This document shows, one piece after another, positions 1 through 9,201 of a DNA stretch of 45,412 nt. Position 1 is the stretch's first letter; each line of letters starts with the position of its first letter. Below the pieces are notes generated by a model. That model saw nothing but the letters and a program-made list of their open reading frames with translations, searched no databases and had not been told where the DNA came from. Made by a program: the position numbers and the translations under genes. This DNA is from Gammaproteobacteria bacterium (GTDB taxonomy: Bacteria; Pseudomonadota; Gammaproteobacteria; Thiohalobacterales; Thiohalobacteraceae), in the NCBI GenBank assembly GCA_019911805.1, contig JAIOJV010000052.1, forward strand, positions 1 through 45,412, written 5' to 3'.

Positions 1-694
1 CTATACGGCTACGTAGGCATCGATCAACCGAAGCCTACCGCGCCGTGTTTATGCGTCCACAGTCTCGGTTCGGCACGGCGTGGGGCATGCTGCCCAAGCG
101 GTAGAATGGGACCCTCACAGACCGCAACGGAAAGCCTGATACGGGCTCCCGGCACCTACATTGGGGATGACCCTTGGGTGCGGAGTCGGAGCTTGTATGG
201 CCTGGACCCGGTGGGGGAGGCGATGCTGCCTTGAACCAGGCAGGACGAGCGGGCATCCGGCTCGTCTCCGTGTAGCGACTGACCGACCGACTGACGGGTC
301 ATAGTCTCCACGGCACGGCAACCTTACTGGCCTCGGTCAGTAGGGTAAGCCGTGACCGATCCGCTCCTTCACTCCCTCCCTCCGAATCATTTCACCGGGT
401 TTGCTCGCAGCGCTTGTTTTGGGGGAGGCTCGCGAAGCGAGGGGGCAAAGCCCCTCGGTTAAAGGTCTTTACTGACTGAGGAGGCGAAGCTCGCTGCCCG
501 ATCAGGCCGTTAAGCAGTCGGGCGTCCTGCTTACAGGTCGATGAGGGTGCCCGCTTGTTGTAGGATACCCGGATGCAGCGCAGGTATTCTCCTAATACCG
601 AATCAGGTCACGGCGTGCCATCAGGTCGCTGACTCCGGCTGAAATCATCTCCTAGAGAATCAAAAAATATCAAGATATCAGGCGTCTGCCACAA
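1..694. other. Non-coding or decayed leader region with hairpins
   Basis: I recognise no gene here. One forward frame is open from the window edge to about base 233, but its translation has mixed composition and matches no family I know, so it could be the tail of an unrelated or decayed gene. Small inverted repeats are visible, including CTCGC-GAA-GCGAG and GGGGC-AAA-GCCCC around 433-460. TAAGCAG/CTGCTTA at 511-533 is a perfect 7-bp stem with a 9-nt loop. These suggest structured RNA or remnants of a repeat element. The 120 bp before the gene at 695 should hold its promoter, but no clear consensus is visible. Confidence 0.4.
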
Positions 695-2041
695 ATGACC
701 GAAGACCCTGCCAGAGAGGTTGAGCACTCCCGCTGGTACCATCTCGCGCACGCCGCCGGCGAAGCGCTGTTGGTGCTGGACACGCAACTGCGGATACGCT
801 GGCTGAATGCGAGCGCCGAGGGGCTGTTCTCCGTCACTGCCGATACCGCGCGCGGGATGCTCTTCGATACTCTGCTGGACTCGACAACCGATACGCGCCG
901 TAGCGGTCGCGTACACCTGTTGGAAAATCTCCTCGCGCTGGAGCCGGGCAGGCCGTCGAAACTCTATGACCTGGCGATGCGCCGCTTCGACGGCGCGCTG
1001 TTCGTCGCCGAAGGCGCCGCCAGCCGTTATGAGGTGCCGGGCGGCTCAGAGACCGGGATCGTGATGCAGTTGCGGGATGTGACGCGACAGCATCAGGAGT
1101 CCGCCGAGCTCCAGCTGTCCGCCAAGGTCTTCGAGCACAGCGGCGAGGCCATCATGATCACCGATACCCTGGATCGCATTCTGTCGGTCAATGCCGCCTT
1201 CACTGCCATGACCGGTTATGACCTCGACGAGGTGTTGGGCAGTTCACCCGCTTTCCTGCGTCAGGGCTTACAGGAAGATGCGATTTACAAGTGTATGTGG
1301 GATGCGGTGTGCCGCGACGGACATTGGAAGGGAGAAGTGCACAACCGCACCAAAAACGGCGAAGTATATCCTGCCTGGCTGGCATTGACGGCGGTGCGCG
1401 ACAAATCCGGCGAGATCATCCATTACATCTCGATCTTCTCCGATATTACCGAGCGCAAGGCGCGTGACGAGCATATCCGCTTTCTGGCTGAACACGATTA
1501 CCTGACAGGCCTGCCCAACCGCGTCCTGCTGCGCGACCGATTCGAGCAGACGGTGAATCTGGCCAAGCGCGACGATCCGCATCCCATCGCGGTCTTTTTC
1601 ATGGATCTCGACGGCTTCAAGTCGATCAACGACACGGCGGGCCACGCCGTCGGCGATCAGGTGCTCAAAGAGGTGGCCAAGCGGCTGCAACGTAGCCTGC
1701 GCGCGACCGATTCGATCGCTAGGCACGGCGGCGACGAATTCATCCTCCTGCTGTCGAACCTTTATTCCCGGGAGGTCGTGTTCGGCATTGCCGACAAGCT
1801 GATCCGCGCCATCGCCCAGCCGTTCGAGGTTGACGGAAACGCCTACCGCATCAGCGTCAGTGTCGGTATCAGCTTCTATCGCGAGCATGGTGAGGATCTG
1901 GATCAGCTGATCGCCTGCGCCGACCATGCCATGTATCTTGCCAAGCAGAAGGGCAAGAACACCTGGGTGGTCCACAGTAACGGTCCGGCGGCGCATTCGC
2001 CCGTTGCCGGGATGGTCCTGGCAGATGTGGACGGCGAATAA
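695..2041 (+). CDS. PAS-PAS-GGDEF diguanylate cyclase
   Basis: A cytosolic enzyme that should make cyclic-di-GMP from two GTP. The N-terminal 130 residues look like a divergent PAS domain. A clearer PAS/PAC pair follows (about 140-260; it holds a TGY segment and a typical PAC end, ISIFSDITERKA). The GGDEF domain occupies about 275-430. The active-site motif HGGDEF is intact near residue 346, and an RATD sequence five residues before it matches the inhibitory RxxD site, so product feedback is expected. There are no membrane segments, so the signal is probably cytoplasmic (redox, ligand or partner protein). The Shine-Dalgarno is weak. It is a single gene, with sulP starting 250 bp later on the same strand. 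Confidence 0.9.
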   Translation: MTEDPAREVEHSRWYHLAHAAGEALLVLDTQLRIRWLNASAEGLFSVTADTARGMLFDTLLDSTTDTRRSGRVHLLENLLALEPGRPSKLYDLAMRRFDGALFVAEGAASRYEVPGGSETGIVMQLRDVTRQHQESAELQLSAKVFEHSGEAIMITDTLDRILSVNAAFTAMTGYDLDEVLGSSPAFLRQGLQEDAIYKCMWDAVCRDGHWKGEVHNRTKNGEVYPAWLALTAVRDKSGEIIHYISIFSDITERKARDEHIRFLAEHDYLTGLPNRVLLRDRFEQTVNLAKRDDPHPIAVFFMDLDGFKSINDTAGHAVGDQVLKEVAKRLQRSLRATDSIARHGGDEFILLLSNLYSREVVFGIADKLIRAIAQPFEVDGNAYRISVSVGISFYREHGEDLDQLIACADHAMYLAKQKGKNTWVVHSNGPAAHSPVAGMVLADVDGE

Positions 2042-2289
2042 GGCGGAAAATCGGCATCCGCTGTGCTGCCTTGATCGCGGGGCCGAGGTCGTTTAAGATG
2101 CCGCCCTTCATGCGTATCCAACCCCCATAACTCCGCTTATCAGAACTCTCCCGCGGGCCGCAGGAATGAATGCGGTCTTGCTGTTATTGATCTGCCCAGC
2201 ACACACCCACCATGCCGTCCGGCAGCGATGTCTGTCCGGCCTCGCGACATTGCGTCACCGGTCGTGCCGTGGTTCACAGGAAAGATGGA

Positions 2290-3768
2290 ATGATTTCGTC
2301 GGTACGGTCCAACTGGTTCTCCAATTTGCGTGGCGATGTGCTCGCCGGTCTGGTCGTGGCCCTGGCTCTGATCCCCGAGGCCATCGCTTTCTCAGTGATC
2401 GCCGGGGTCGACCCCAAGGTCGGGCTGTATGCCTCGTTCTGCATCTCGGTGGTCATCGCCTTCGCCGGCGGTCGTCCTGGCATGGTCTCCGCGGCCACCG
2501 GCGCGATGGCGCTGCTGATGGTCACGCTGGTCAAGGAGCATGGCCTGCAATACCTGCTGGCGGCGACGCTGCTGACCGGGACGTTGCAGATCGGCGCGGG
2601 TTATCTCAAGCTGGGCTCGCTGATGCGCTTCGTGTCGCGCTCGGTGGTGACCGGTTTCGTGAACGCGTTGGCGATTCTCATTTTTCTGGCACAGCTGCCC
2701 GAACTGACGGACGTGACCTGGCATGTCTATGCCATGACGACCGGCGGTCTCGCGATCATCTATCTGTTTCCCTATCTCACCAAGGCCGTTCCGTCGCCGC
2801 TGATCACGATCGTCGTGCTGACGGCGATCGCGATGGCGCTCGATATGGATATCCGCACCGTCGGCGACATGGGCGATCTGCCGGACACGCTGCCGGTGTT
2901 TCTGTGGCCGGAGGTGCCGTTGAACCTGGAAACGCTTGGCATCATCCTTCCCTATTCCGTTTCGCTGGCCATGGTCGGACTGCTCGAGTCGCTGATGACG
3001 GCGACCATCGTCGACGACCTGACCGACACCACCAGCGACAAGAACCGTGAATGCAAGGGCCAGGGCGTGGCCAACATCGCCTCCGGACTGCTCGGCGGCA
3101 TGGCCGGCTGCGCGATGATCGGCCAGTCGGTAATCAACGTGAAATCCGGTGGCCGCACCCGGCTGTCGACCCTGTGCGCCGGCGTGTTCCTGCTGGTGAT
3201 GGTGGTGTTTCTGGGCGAGTGGGTGGCGCAGATCCCGATGGCCGCGCTGGTGGCGGTGATGATCATGGTGGCCATCGGCACGTTTAGCTGGGAGTCTCTC
3301 CGGAATCTCAGGAAACACCCGCCGAGCAGCAGCATCGTCATGACCTCCACGGTGGTCGTGGTTGTCGCGACCCACAATCTGGCCTATGGCGTGTTCGTCG
3401 GCGTACTGCTGGCGGCGATGTTCTTCGCCAACAAGGTCGCGCACTTCAAATACGTGACCTCGGAGCTGAGCGAGGACGGTTTGCATCGGACCTACAGCGT
3501 GGTCGGCCAGGTATTCTTCGCCTCGGCGGACAAGTTCGTGGAGTTCTTCGACTTCAAGGAAGCCATCGACAAGGTGACGATCGACCTGTGCCAGGCACAT
3601 TTCTGGGATATCACGGCCGTGAGCGCGCTGGACAAGGTGGTTCTTAAGTTCCGCCGCGAGGGCACGGCAGTGGAGATCATCGGTCTCAACGAGGCCAGCA
3701 CAACCATCGTCGACCGCTTCGCCGTGCACGACAAACCGGATGCCGTCGCCAAGCTGATGGGTCACTGA
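2290..3768 (+). CDS. SulP-family anion transporter with STAS domain
   Basis: An inner-membrane anion permease of the SulP family (sulfate, bicarbonate or similar anions; substrate not readable from sequence). The start is placed at 2290 because AGGAAAG lies just upstream and the protein then begins [10 protein letters not shown], followed directly by the conserved first helix [17 protein letters not shown]. The open frame extends 26 codons further upstream, but that part has no family character. About ten hydrophobic segments are visible, followed by a C-terminal STAS domain (about 400-492, with [10 protein letters not shown]). The product is 492 residues, typical of bacterial SulP. It is followed after 10 bp by a universal stress protein gene, a common SulP-Usp pairing that suggests stress- or ATP-linked control of transport. 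Confidence 0.92.
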   Translation: MISSVRSNWFSNLRGDVLAGLVVALALIPEAIAFSVIAGVDPKVGLYASFCISVVIAFAGGRPGMVSAATGAMALLMVTLVKEHGLQYLLAATLLTGTLQIGAGYLKLGSLMRFVSRSVVTGFVNALAILIFLAQLPELTDVTWHVYAMTTGGLAIIYLFPYLTKAVPSPLITIVVLTAIAMALDMDIRTVGDMGDLPDTLPVFLWPEVPLNLETLGIILPYSVSLAMVGLLESLMTATIVDDLTDTTSDKNRECKGQGVANIASGLLGGMAGCAMIGQSVINVKSGGRTRLSTLCAGVFLLVMVVFLGEWVAQIPMAALVAVMIMVAIGTFSWESLRNLRKHPPSSSIVMTSTVVVVVATHNLAYGVFVGVLLAAMFFANKVAHFKYVTSELSEDGLHRTYSVVGQVFFASADKFVEFFDFKEAIDKVTIDLCQAHFWDITAVSALDKVVLKFRREGTAVEIIGLNEASTTIVDRFAVHDKPDAVAKLMGH

Positions 3769-3778
3769 CAAGGGGATC

Positions 3779-4624
3779 ATGATGAGCAAGGTTATTGCTT
3801 GCATCGACGGTACTGATGTATCACCCGCCGTATGCGACTACGCGGCCTGGGCCAGCCTGCGCATGACGGCGCCGCTGGTGTTCCTGCACGTGCTCGACAA
3901 GTCCGAATACCCGATCCAGAGCAATCTAAGCGGCAACATCGGCCTGGGCAGCCGCGAAGCACTGCTCGAGGAACTCGCCGCGCTCGACGAGAAGCGCGGG
4001 CGGCTGGCGCTGGAACAGGGAAGGCTGATGCTGGAGGCGGCGCGCGAGCGCGCGGTCGCCGACGGTGTCGCCGAGCCCGCCACACTCCAGCGCCATGGCA
4101 ACCTCGTGGAGACCCTGGTGGAGCTCGAAGACCAGATCCGTCTGCTGGTCATGGGCAAGCACGATGAAAATCTCGGCGAGCATGTCGGCAGCCGTCTGGA
4201 GAACGTGGTGCGCACGCTGCACCGGCCGATCCTGGTCACTACGCCCGAATACCGCGAACCGCGCCGGGTGATGATCGCCTTCGACGACAGCGCGACCACG
4301 CGCAAGGGCGTCGAGATGGTCGCCGCCAGCCCGCTGTTCCGCAGGCTGCCCTGCCATGTGGTGATGGTCGGCGCGGACAGCGCCGAGCACCGCGCGCAAC
4401 TGGACTGGGCGCGCGACACGCTCACGGCCGCCGGCTTCGAGGCGCCCGCGGTGCTGCGGTCGGGGGAGGTTGAGCGCGTGCTGTGCGACTATCGGAGAGA
4501 GCAGGACATCGACCTGCTGATCATGGGCGCCTACGGCCACTCGGTGATTCGCCGGTTCCTGGTCGGCAGCACCACCACGAACGTGATCCGTAATGCGACG
4601 GTGCCGGTGTTGCTGTTACGCTGA
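3779..4624 (+). CDS. Tandem universal stress protein (UspA family)
   Basis: A cytosolic stress protein made of two Usp domains (about 1-150 and 155-281). The C-terminal domain has the ATP-binding signature GAYGHSVIRRFLVGSTT (G-x2-G-x9-G-S/T). The equivalent segment in the first domain, GKHDENLGEHVGSRLENV, keeps the GS but is less regular, so only one domain may bind nucleotide strongly. The start is supported by AAGGGGATC just before ATGATG. It begins 10 bp after the sulP stop and is almost certainly cotranscribed with it. In this arrangement the Usp is usually assumed to modulate or accompany the transporter; that is inference. Confidence 0.92.
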   Translation: MMSKVIACIDGTDVSPAVCDYAAWASLRMTAPLVFLHVLDKSEYPIQSNLSGNIGLGSREALLEELAALDEKRGRLALEQGRLMLEAARERAVADGVAEPATLQRHGNLVETLVELEDQIRLLVMGKHDENLGEHVGSRLENVVRTLHRPILVTTPEYREPRRVMIAFDDSATTRKGVEMVAASPLFRRLPCHVVMVGADSAEHRAQLDWARDTLTAAGFEAPAVLRSGEVERVLCDYRREQDIDLLIMGAYGHSVIRRFLVGSTTTNVIRNATVPVLLLR

Positions 4625-4638
4625 CCATCCATCGCCCG

Positions 4639-4986
4639 TCAACTGTCGCGTTTGTTGGCGCAGGCAATGCATAGCGTCGCCGTAGGGTCGATCTCCAGCC
4701 TTCGCGGGTCGATGTATTCGTCACAGTCCATACACACACCGTACTCGGCCGCAGCGATTCGCGCCAATGCCAGCTCGATGCGCTTGAGTTGCAGTTCCCG
4801 TCGCCGTTGCGCCTCGATAGCGATTGCCTGGCTCTGCATGGCATCCATTCGCGACAAACGGCCCACGCTGGACTGGTCCAGAACGACCGTGCCGGCCGCG
4901 TCTCGGCCGGTATCGTCCGTGGCAAGCAGTTCATCGCGAATGCGTTCCAGCAATGTTTTGAATCGGTGGGTATCGGCCTGCTCCAT
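4639..4986 (-). CDS. DksA/TraR-family C4 zinc-finger protein
   Basis: A 115-residue protein of the DksA/TraR family, whose members bind in the secondary channel of RNA polymerase and alter transcription initiation. The N-terminal part is a predicted coiled coil (about 1-80). The C-terminal zinc finger is complete, with CMDC and CIAC separated by 17 residues. It is shorter than classical DksA (about 150) and so closer to the short TraR/YbiI-like forms. It is the last gene of a minus-strand group that includes the DsbA-like and peroxiredoxin genes and converges on the usp gene with a 14 bp gap. The Shine-Dalgarno is weak. Specific target promoters cannot be inferred. Confidence 0.88.
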   Translation of the reverse strand: MEQADTHRFKTLLERIRDELLATDDTGRDAAGTVVLDQSSVGRLSRMDAMQSQAIAIEAQRRRELQLKRIELALARIAAAEYGVCMDCDEYIDPRRLEIDPTATLCIACANKRDS

Positions 4987-5061
4987 GGTGGTTAGGATAC
5001 TAACCTTCTGGAACTGCCGGAATCAATCGCTGTGCATGCGTTCTATACAAGTACGCCATAT

Positions 5062-5700
5062 TCAGGACTTGCTTGCGTGGGCCAGTGAGGCATCGGCCGC
5101 GGTTTGCAATGTGTCCAGGGTTTGCAGGCCGATAAGTGGCTGAGGACCGAAAAAGAACGTCGGCGTCACACTGACGCCGAGTTCCCGCGCGGCGAGCGTG
5201 TACTCCTGTAACCGGCGCTCGTAGCGGGGTTCGTTCCAGGCGCGATCGGGCAGGGCGGGATCGAGTTTCAATGCGTGCACCAGTTCACGCAGCACCTGTT
5301 TGTCGGCCAGGTTGCGCCCTTCGCGGAGATAGACCTCGAACAGTCTGCGGTGCAGGGCGTAGAAGGCTTCCCGCCCTTCCTCCTTGGCGGCCTCGGCCAG
5401 CAACAGTGCGTTGTGCGAGTTGGTCGTGAAGTCGAGGCCCGCGAAGCGGACGCCTTCTTCGACGGCGAGCACGTCGAGATCGGCCATCATGCGCCCCCAT
5501 TGTTCGGAGGTAAATCCGATGTCCGTCGGCGGACAGCCTTCGGGCGGGTTGTCAGCATGGATTTCGGTCATGCACCAGTTGATCCTCAGATCATAGTCGC
5601 GGCGCAGTTTCTCCAGGCGCAACCAGCCGAGATAGCAGTATGGGCAGATGTAATCGGAGAAGATGGTGACTTTCACCAGTGGGCGGGTGTCCGCTGACAT
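5062..5700 (-). CDS. FrnE-like DsbA-family thiol oxidoreductase
   Basis: A thioredoxin-fold protein of the DsbA/FrnE family. The redox motif CPYC is at residues 19-22 (DYICPYCYLGW), and the cis-proline loop VTPTFFFG lies near the C-terminus. The helical insertion between them is typical of FrnE/2-hydroxychromene isomerase-like proteins. There is no signal peptide, so it acts in the cytosol, probably in thiol-disulfide exchange with proteins or low-molecular-weight thiols. GGAGG nine bases before the ATG gives a secure start. It lies 26 bp downstream of the secreted peroxiredoxin gene, probably in one operon. Length (212) is normal. Confidence 0.9.
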   Translation of the reverse strand: MSADTRPLVKVTIFSDYICPYCYLGWLRLEKLRRDYDLRINWCMTEIHADNPPEGCPPTDIGFTSEQWGRMMADLDVLAVEEGVRFAGLDFTTNSHNALLLAEAAKEEGREAFYALHRRLFEVYLREGRNLADKQVLRELVHALKLDPALPDRAWNEPRYERRLQEYTLAARELGVSVTPTFFFGPQPLIGLQTLDTLQTAADASLAHASKS

Positions 5701-5726
5701 GAACGGTCCTCCTTACGCTTTGCCAT

Positions 5727-6506
5727 CTAGGGCGATTGCGTTGAGTGATGCCGAGCGGCCGCGCTTTCCGATGTGGCCGCGATGTCGGACAGGGCCTCGA
5801 TGATCGCCGCCGGTTCCATGCGCCGGGTGTAGTCGGTATCCGCAAAGGCCGTGCGGATGACGCCGTCCCGGTCGATGATGAAGGTGCCGGGCACCGGCAG
5901 ACCGTAACGTCCTTCACCGTTGTAGTCGGCGATGTCCAGATCGAAATCCTCGATGTAGAGCCTACGCAGTTCCTCCGGCAGCTCGAAATAGAGGTTGTAG
6001 GCCTGCATGATGCGGTTGTCGAGATCGCTCAGGATCGCGAACGGATAGGCGTCTTTTTCGATCTGACTGCGGGAGCGGTCCGGCATCTGAGGTGTGACGG
6101 CAACCAGTCGGGCTCCGTAGCGCTGGATATGCGGAAGACTCTCCTTCAGGGCATGCAGCTGGAGATTGCAGTACGGGCACCAGGCGCCGCGGTAGAAGAC
6201 CAGCACGACCGGGCCCTGTGCGAGCAGGTCGTGCAGCTGGACCGTGTTACCGAGGGCGTCTGGCAACGCGAAATCCGGCGCAAGGCTGCCGACCGGGAGG
6301 CCTGGTGCGGGCATGGCCCGAGCCAGATCCGCTGCGGCCTTCTCCAAGACGGTGCGCCGCTGCGGGTCGGGTGCCGGCCGCTGCGACTGGAACTCGGCAA
6401 TGCGCTCGCCGAGTTGCGGCACGCGGCCGGGCTCTTCCCCCCACGATGCGTTCGATAGCGCAATGAGCAGGGTGAGTGACAGCAGGTATGCATAAGAGCG
6501 TTTCAT
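5727..6506 (-). CDS. Exported AhpC/TSA peroxiredoxin-like protein
   Basis: A 259-residue thioredoxin-fold protein with an N-terminal signal peptide (positively charged MKRSYAY, then a hydrophobic stretch to about residue 22). It should be periplasmic. The peroxiredoxin-like core runs from about 74 to 240, with the active site GAWCPYC (C110 and C113) and the conserved PGTFIIDRDG motif. This AhpC/TSA subgroup carries a CxxC instead of a single peroxidatic Cys. The start at 6506 is chosen because GGAG lies six bases before that ATG; the reading frame continues 49 codons upstream without protein character. It heads the minus-strand group with the DsbA-like gene. Confidence 0.88.
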   Translation of the reverse strand: MKRSYAYLLSLTLLIALSNASWGEEPGRVPQLGERIAEFQSQRPAPDPQRRTVLEKAAADLARAMPAPGLPVGSLAPDFALPDALGNTVQLHDLLAQGPVVLVFYRGAWCPYCNLQLHALKESLPHIQRYGARLVAVTPQMPDRSRSQIEKDAYPFAILSDLDNRIMQAYNLYFELPEELRRLYIEDFDLDIADYNGEGRYGLPVPGTFIIDRDGVIRTAFADTDYTRRMEPAAIIEALSDIAATSESAAARHHSTQSP

Positions 6507-6903
6507 GTTCATCTCCGGGATCAGGTGGCTGGGTTTGCTGCCTTTCGTCGCGCATTTGGGATGCCGGTCTCGACCGATCCGGAGGACAGGATGCGGCCCA
6601 TTGACACAGCCCATTCCATTAGTCGCCGCTGAGGCACTATCCTTACAAGGCATGGAGCCTCACCGTTAACGAAACGCGGTGCCCGCACGATCGGCCCGCC
6701 CCCGGCAGGTCGTTTCCCTCATAAATACGCCATGAGAAACAAGTCGTTGCATAAGCCTAAGTTACTGTCGCGAAATCAAACGTTATACGCATGTCAGGAA
6801 TCTCCGCCCGCTCCGACCAATGTGCAGACGATGCTGTCTCAGGCCCGCGGGCCTGGCAGTTTTCGGAGTGAACGGGCAGCGAGGCCCGGAGGTTGGATCG
6901 ACG

Positions 6904-7167
6904 ATGCTGACATGTAAAGACGCGACGCGACTGGTGTCGGAAAGCCAGGAACGGAACCTTGGGTTCCGGGAGCGTTGGGCCCTGCGTGTGCATCTCTGGA
7001 TGTGCGACAACTGCCGGCGTTTCGAGCGGCAGATCCGGCTGCTGCGGCAGGCCATGCGGATCATGGCCCACCGCCCGAATTCGGAGTCGCCGGCCGTCGA
7101 ACTGCCTGCCGAAGCACGCGAACGCATCCGCCAGGCCATCGCCGAGCGGGACCGGCATTCGCACTGA
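6904..7167 (+). CDS. zf-HC2 anti-sigma-like zinc-finger protein
   Basis: A small cytosolic protein of 87 residues with a zinc-binding anti-sigma (ZAS/zf-HC2) pattern: Cys4, then H30-x3-C34-x2-C37 in the segment HLWMCDNC. Proteins of this type normally sit directly behind long ECF sigma factors of the TIGR02943 class and inactivate them until zinc or thiol oxidation releases the sigma factor. Here no sigma gene precedes it; a matching sigma factor is at 23323-23886. The ATG at 6904 is used because family similarity begins there, while the 28 upstream codons of the frame look non-coding. It is 80 bp before the RiPP precursor gene and on the same strand. Confidence 0.72.
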   Translation: MLTCKDATRLVSESQERNLGFRERWALRVHLWMCDNCRRFERQIRLLRQAMRIMAHRPNSESPAVELPAEARERIRQAIAERDRHSH

Positions 7168-7204
7168 CTCGCTGACCGTTTCTCCGGGATGATCGTCATC
7201 AACG

Positions 7205-7218
7205 GCCCCGCACGGGGC
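7205..7218 (+). terminator. Small hairpin before the RiPP precursor gene
   Basis: GCCCC-GCAC-GGGGC is a perfect 5-bp stem in the 80 bp between the anti-sigma-like gene and the precursor gene. There is no T-tract, so it is more likely a weak attenuator or an mRNA-stabilising hairpin that lets the small precursor be made at a different level from the upstream gene. Confidence 0.3.
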
Positions 7219-7247
7219 AATGACATGACACACATCAGGAGATCCAC

Positions 7248-7571
7248 ATGAACGTGACCAAGACCTCTGTTTCGCTGGCGCTGACCGCCGTCCTCGGTTC
7301 TTCCGGCCTGGCCCTCGCCGGTGACAATCCCTTCGGTATGCAGGAGCTCGCGCAGGGCTATCAGGTCGCCGAGGCCGATACCAAGGCCAAGGACGGGAAG
7401 TGCGGCGAAGGCAAATGCGGCGGCAAGGCCGATGCCAAGGCCAAGGATGGGAAATGCGGCGAGGGCAAGTGCGGCGGCAAGACCGAGGCCAAGGCCAAGG
7501 ATGGGAAGTGCGGCGAGGGCAAGTGCGGCGGCGCGAAGAAGGATATGCCCGCCGAAGGTACCCCGCAGTAG
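7248..7571 (+). CDS. hvfA: HvfA/BufA-type RiPP precursor with CGEGKC repeats
   Basis: A 107-residue exported low-complexity protein. Residues 1-24 form a signal peptide ending ALA. The mature part has three near-identical repeats of KDGKCGEGKCGGK (Cys at 52/57, 70/75 and 88/93), the EGKCG signature known from Haemophilus HvfA. In that family the DUF692 enzyme, an iron-dependent MNIO, converts cysteines to oxazolone-thioamide type groups that bind copper. The same chemistry is therefore inferred here, and the product should be a periplasmic or secreted metal buffer. AGGAG six bases before the ATG supports the start. The hvfB, hvfC and hvfX homologues follow in order. Confidence 0.88.
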   Translation: MNVTKTSVSLALTAVLGSSGLALAGDNPFGMQELAQGYQVAEADTKAKDGKCGEGKCGGKADAKAKDGKCGEGKCGGKTEAKAKDGKCGEGKCGGAKKDMPAEGTPQ

Positions 7572-7589
7572 TACTGCGGGACCGCGCAC

Positions 7590-8438
7590 ATGCAAACCGC
7601 ACGCGTGCATGGCGCGGGGCTCGGCCTGAGGCGGGAGCTGCTTCCCGACCTCAGGGCCGGTGTCCCCGACGCGATCGATTTTCTTGAGCTCGCGCCCGAG
7701 AACTGGATGGGCATGGGCGGCGCCTGGCGCAGGGATCTGCGAATGATCGCCGAACAGCGCCCGCTGGTCGCGCACGGCCTGTCGCTGTCGCTCGGCGGTC
7801 CGGCCCCGCTGGACGAGGCGTTCCTGCTCCGGGTCAAGGCGTTTCTGGACGAACACGCCATCGCCCTCTATACCGAGCATCTGTCCTGGTGCAGCGATAC
7901 CGGTCACCTCTACGACCTGCTGCCGATTCCGTTCACTGAAGAGGCGGTGCATCACGTCGCCGCGCGGATTCGCCGCACCCAGGAGATCCTGGAGCGGCGC
8001 ATCGCCGTGGAGAACGCGTCCTATTACGTGGCCCCGCCGATCGCCGAAATGGACGAGGGCGAGTTTATTCGCGCCGTGCTCGACGAGGCCGATTGCGACC
8101 TGCACCTGGACGTCAACAACGTCTACGTCAACAGCGTCAATTTCGGTTACGACCCGTGGTCCTTCATTCAGCGCCTGCCGACAGAGCGGGTGGTCTACCT
8201 GCACGTCGCCGGACATTACCGCGAGGCCGAAGATCTGATCGTTGACACCCACGGTGCCGAGGTGATCGATCCGGTATGGCAGCTGCTGGATAAAACCTAC
8301 GCACGGATAGGGACACCACCAACGCTTCTGGAACGCGATTTCAACCTGCCGCCGCTCGGTGAACTGCTCGACGAAGTCCGTCATATCCGCGCACTGCAAT
8401 GTCTGAATCGGGGTAAGCGCCATGTCCGCGTCGCCTGA
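7590..8438 (+). CDS. hvfB: DUF692 (MNIO) RiPP-modifying enzyme, HvfB/BufB type
   Basis: A multinuclear non-heme iron-dependent oxidase of the DUF692 family, TIM-barrel fold, 282 residues (normal length). Expected metal ligands are visible: H62 ([10 protein letters not shown]), E96/H97 (YTEHLSW), E141-N142 (VENAS), D174-N176 (LDVNN), H205/H209 (HVAGH), D219-H221 (DTHG) and E249 (ERD). It is predicted to oxidise cysteine residues of the upstream EGKCG precursor in the cytosol before export. Together with the DUF2063 partner it forms the modification complex. It starts 18 bp after the precursor stop, and its end overlaps the partner gene by 17 bp, which indicates translational coupling. Confidence 0.92.
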   Translation: MQTARVHGAGLGLRRELLPDLRAGVPDAIDFLELAPENWMGMGGAWRRDLRMIAEQRPLVAHGLSLSLGGPAPLDEAFLLRVKAFLDEHAIALYTEHLSWCSDTGHLYDLLPIPFTEEAVHHVAARIRRTQEILERRIAVENASYYVAPPIAEMDEGEFIRAVLDEADCDLHLDVNNVYVNSVNFGYDPWSFIQRLPTERVVYLHVAGHYREAEDLIVDTHGAEVIDPVWQLLDKTYARIGTPPTLLERDFNLPPLGELLDEVRHIRALQCLNRGKRHVRVA

Positions 8439-9180
8439 ACCCCATGACTTCCGGGCCTTCCAGGCCAGTTTGGCGGCGCGCATCCGCGACCCGCGCGGAC
8501 AGCCGCGGCCGCCGGGCGTGCCGGCGCGGCGCATGCGCGTCTACGAGGAGCTGCTGTACAACAATCTGGAAGGCTTCCTGCTGGCGTGTTTTCCGATCAC
8601 GCGCCGGCTGCTCGGCGCCCGCGCATGGCGCGCTATGGTGCGGCGCTTCTTCGCGGAGCACCGCAGTCACTCGCCGCTGTTCCGGGACATACCCGGCGAG
8701 TTCCTGGCCTGGTTCGAACCGCTTGCCGAGGCGCTGTTTCCGAAGCGACCGTATCTGTACGACTTCATGCACTACGAATGGGTGGAACTGGCCGTATCCG
8801 TCGCCGAGGAAGAAGTAGTGCCACCAGGTCTCGAACCTGGTCGGGAGCTTTTGGCGGAGCGGCCCAGGCTCAACCCCACCGCCCGCCTGGCCGGCTATAG
8901 CTACCCCGTACACCGCATCCGGCCGCGCTACAGGCCGAAGGGCACCGACAAAGGCGCGTACTGGTATCTGGTCTATCGCGATGCGGCACACGCCGTACGC
9001 TTCATTGTCCTGAATCCGTTATCAGCACGGTTGCTCGAACTGATCCGCGACACGGACCTGACGGGACGTGCAGCCATGCTGCGCATCGCGGACGAAATGA
9101 ATCATGAAAACCCGGATCTGATCGTCGAGATGGGCCGCAACTTGCTCGAAAAACTCCGGCACGCCGGGGCGGTTTACTGA
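8422..9180 (+). CDS. hvfC: DUF2063 partner protein, HvfC/BufC type
   Basis: A 252-residue protein with the DUF2063 N-terminal region (sometimes annotated as putative DNA-binding domain; about 10-100, including [14 protein letters not shown]) and a C-terminal winged-helix-like or RRE-like part ending [16 protein letters not shown]. In MNIO pathways this partner binds the precursor and presents it to the DUF692 enzyme. The pairing with hvfB through a 17-bp overlap fits that job. The annotation as DNA-binding is probably misleading. No signal peptide or membrane segment is present, so it acts in the cytosol. Confidence 0.9.
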   Translation: MSASPEPHDFRAFQASLAARIRDPRGQPRPPGVPARRMRVYEELLYNNLEGFLLACFPITRRLLGARAWRAMVRRFFAEHRSHSPLFRDIPGEFLAWFEPLAEALFPKRPYLYDFMHYEWVELAVSVAEEEVVPPGLEPGRELLAERPRLNPTARLAGYSYPVHRIRPRYRPKGTDKGAYWYLVYRDAAHAVRFIVLNPLSARLLELIRDTDLTGRAAMLRIADEMNHENPDLIVEMGRNLLEKLRHAGAVY

Positions 9181-9201
9181 ATTACTGAACGGGAGATGAA
9201 C

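Noticed and set aside
1-660. RNase P, tmRNA or tRNA gene in the left edge region
   Set aside because: I looked for their conserved cores and found none; only generic hairpins are visible.
2392-3804. Long minus-strand ORF opposite sulP
   Set aside because: Very His/Arg/Gln-rich translation, fully antisense to a clear transporter gene.
6757-8534. Long minus-strand ORFs opposite the hvf locus
   Set aside because: They are antisense shadows of the GC-rich hvfA-hvfB genes; their Pro/Arg/Ser-rich or repeat-mirroring products match no family.
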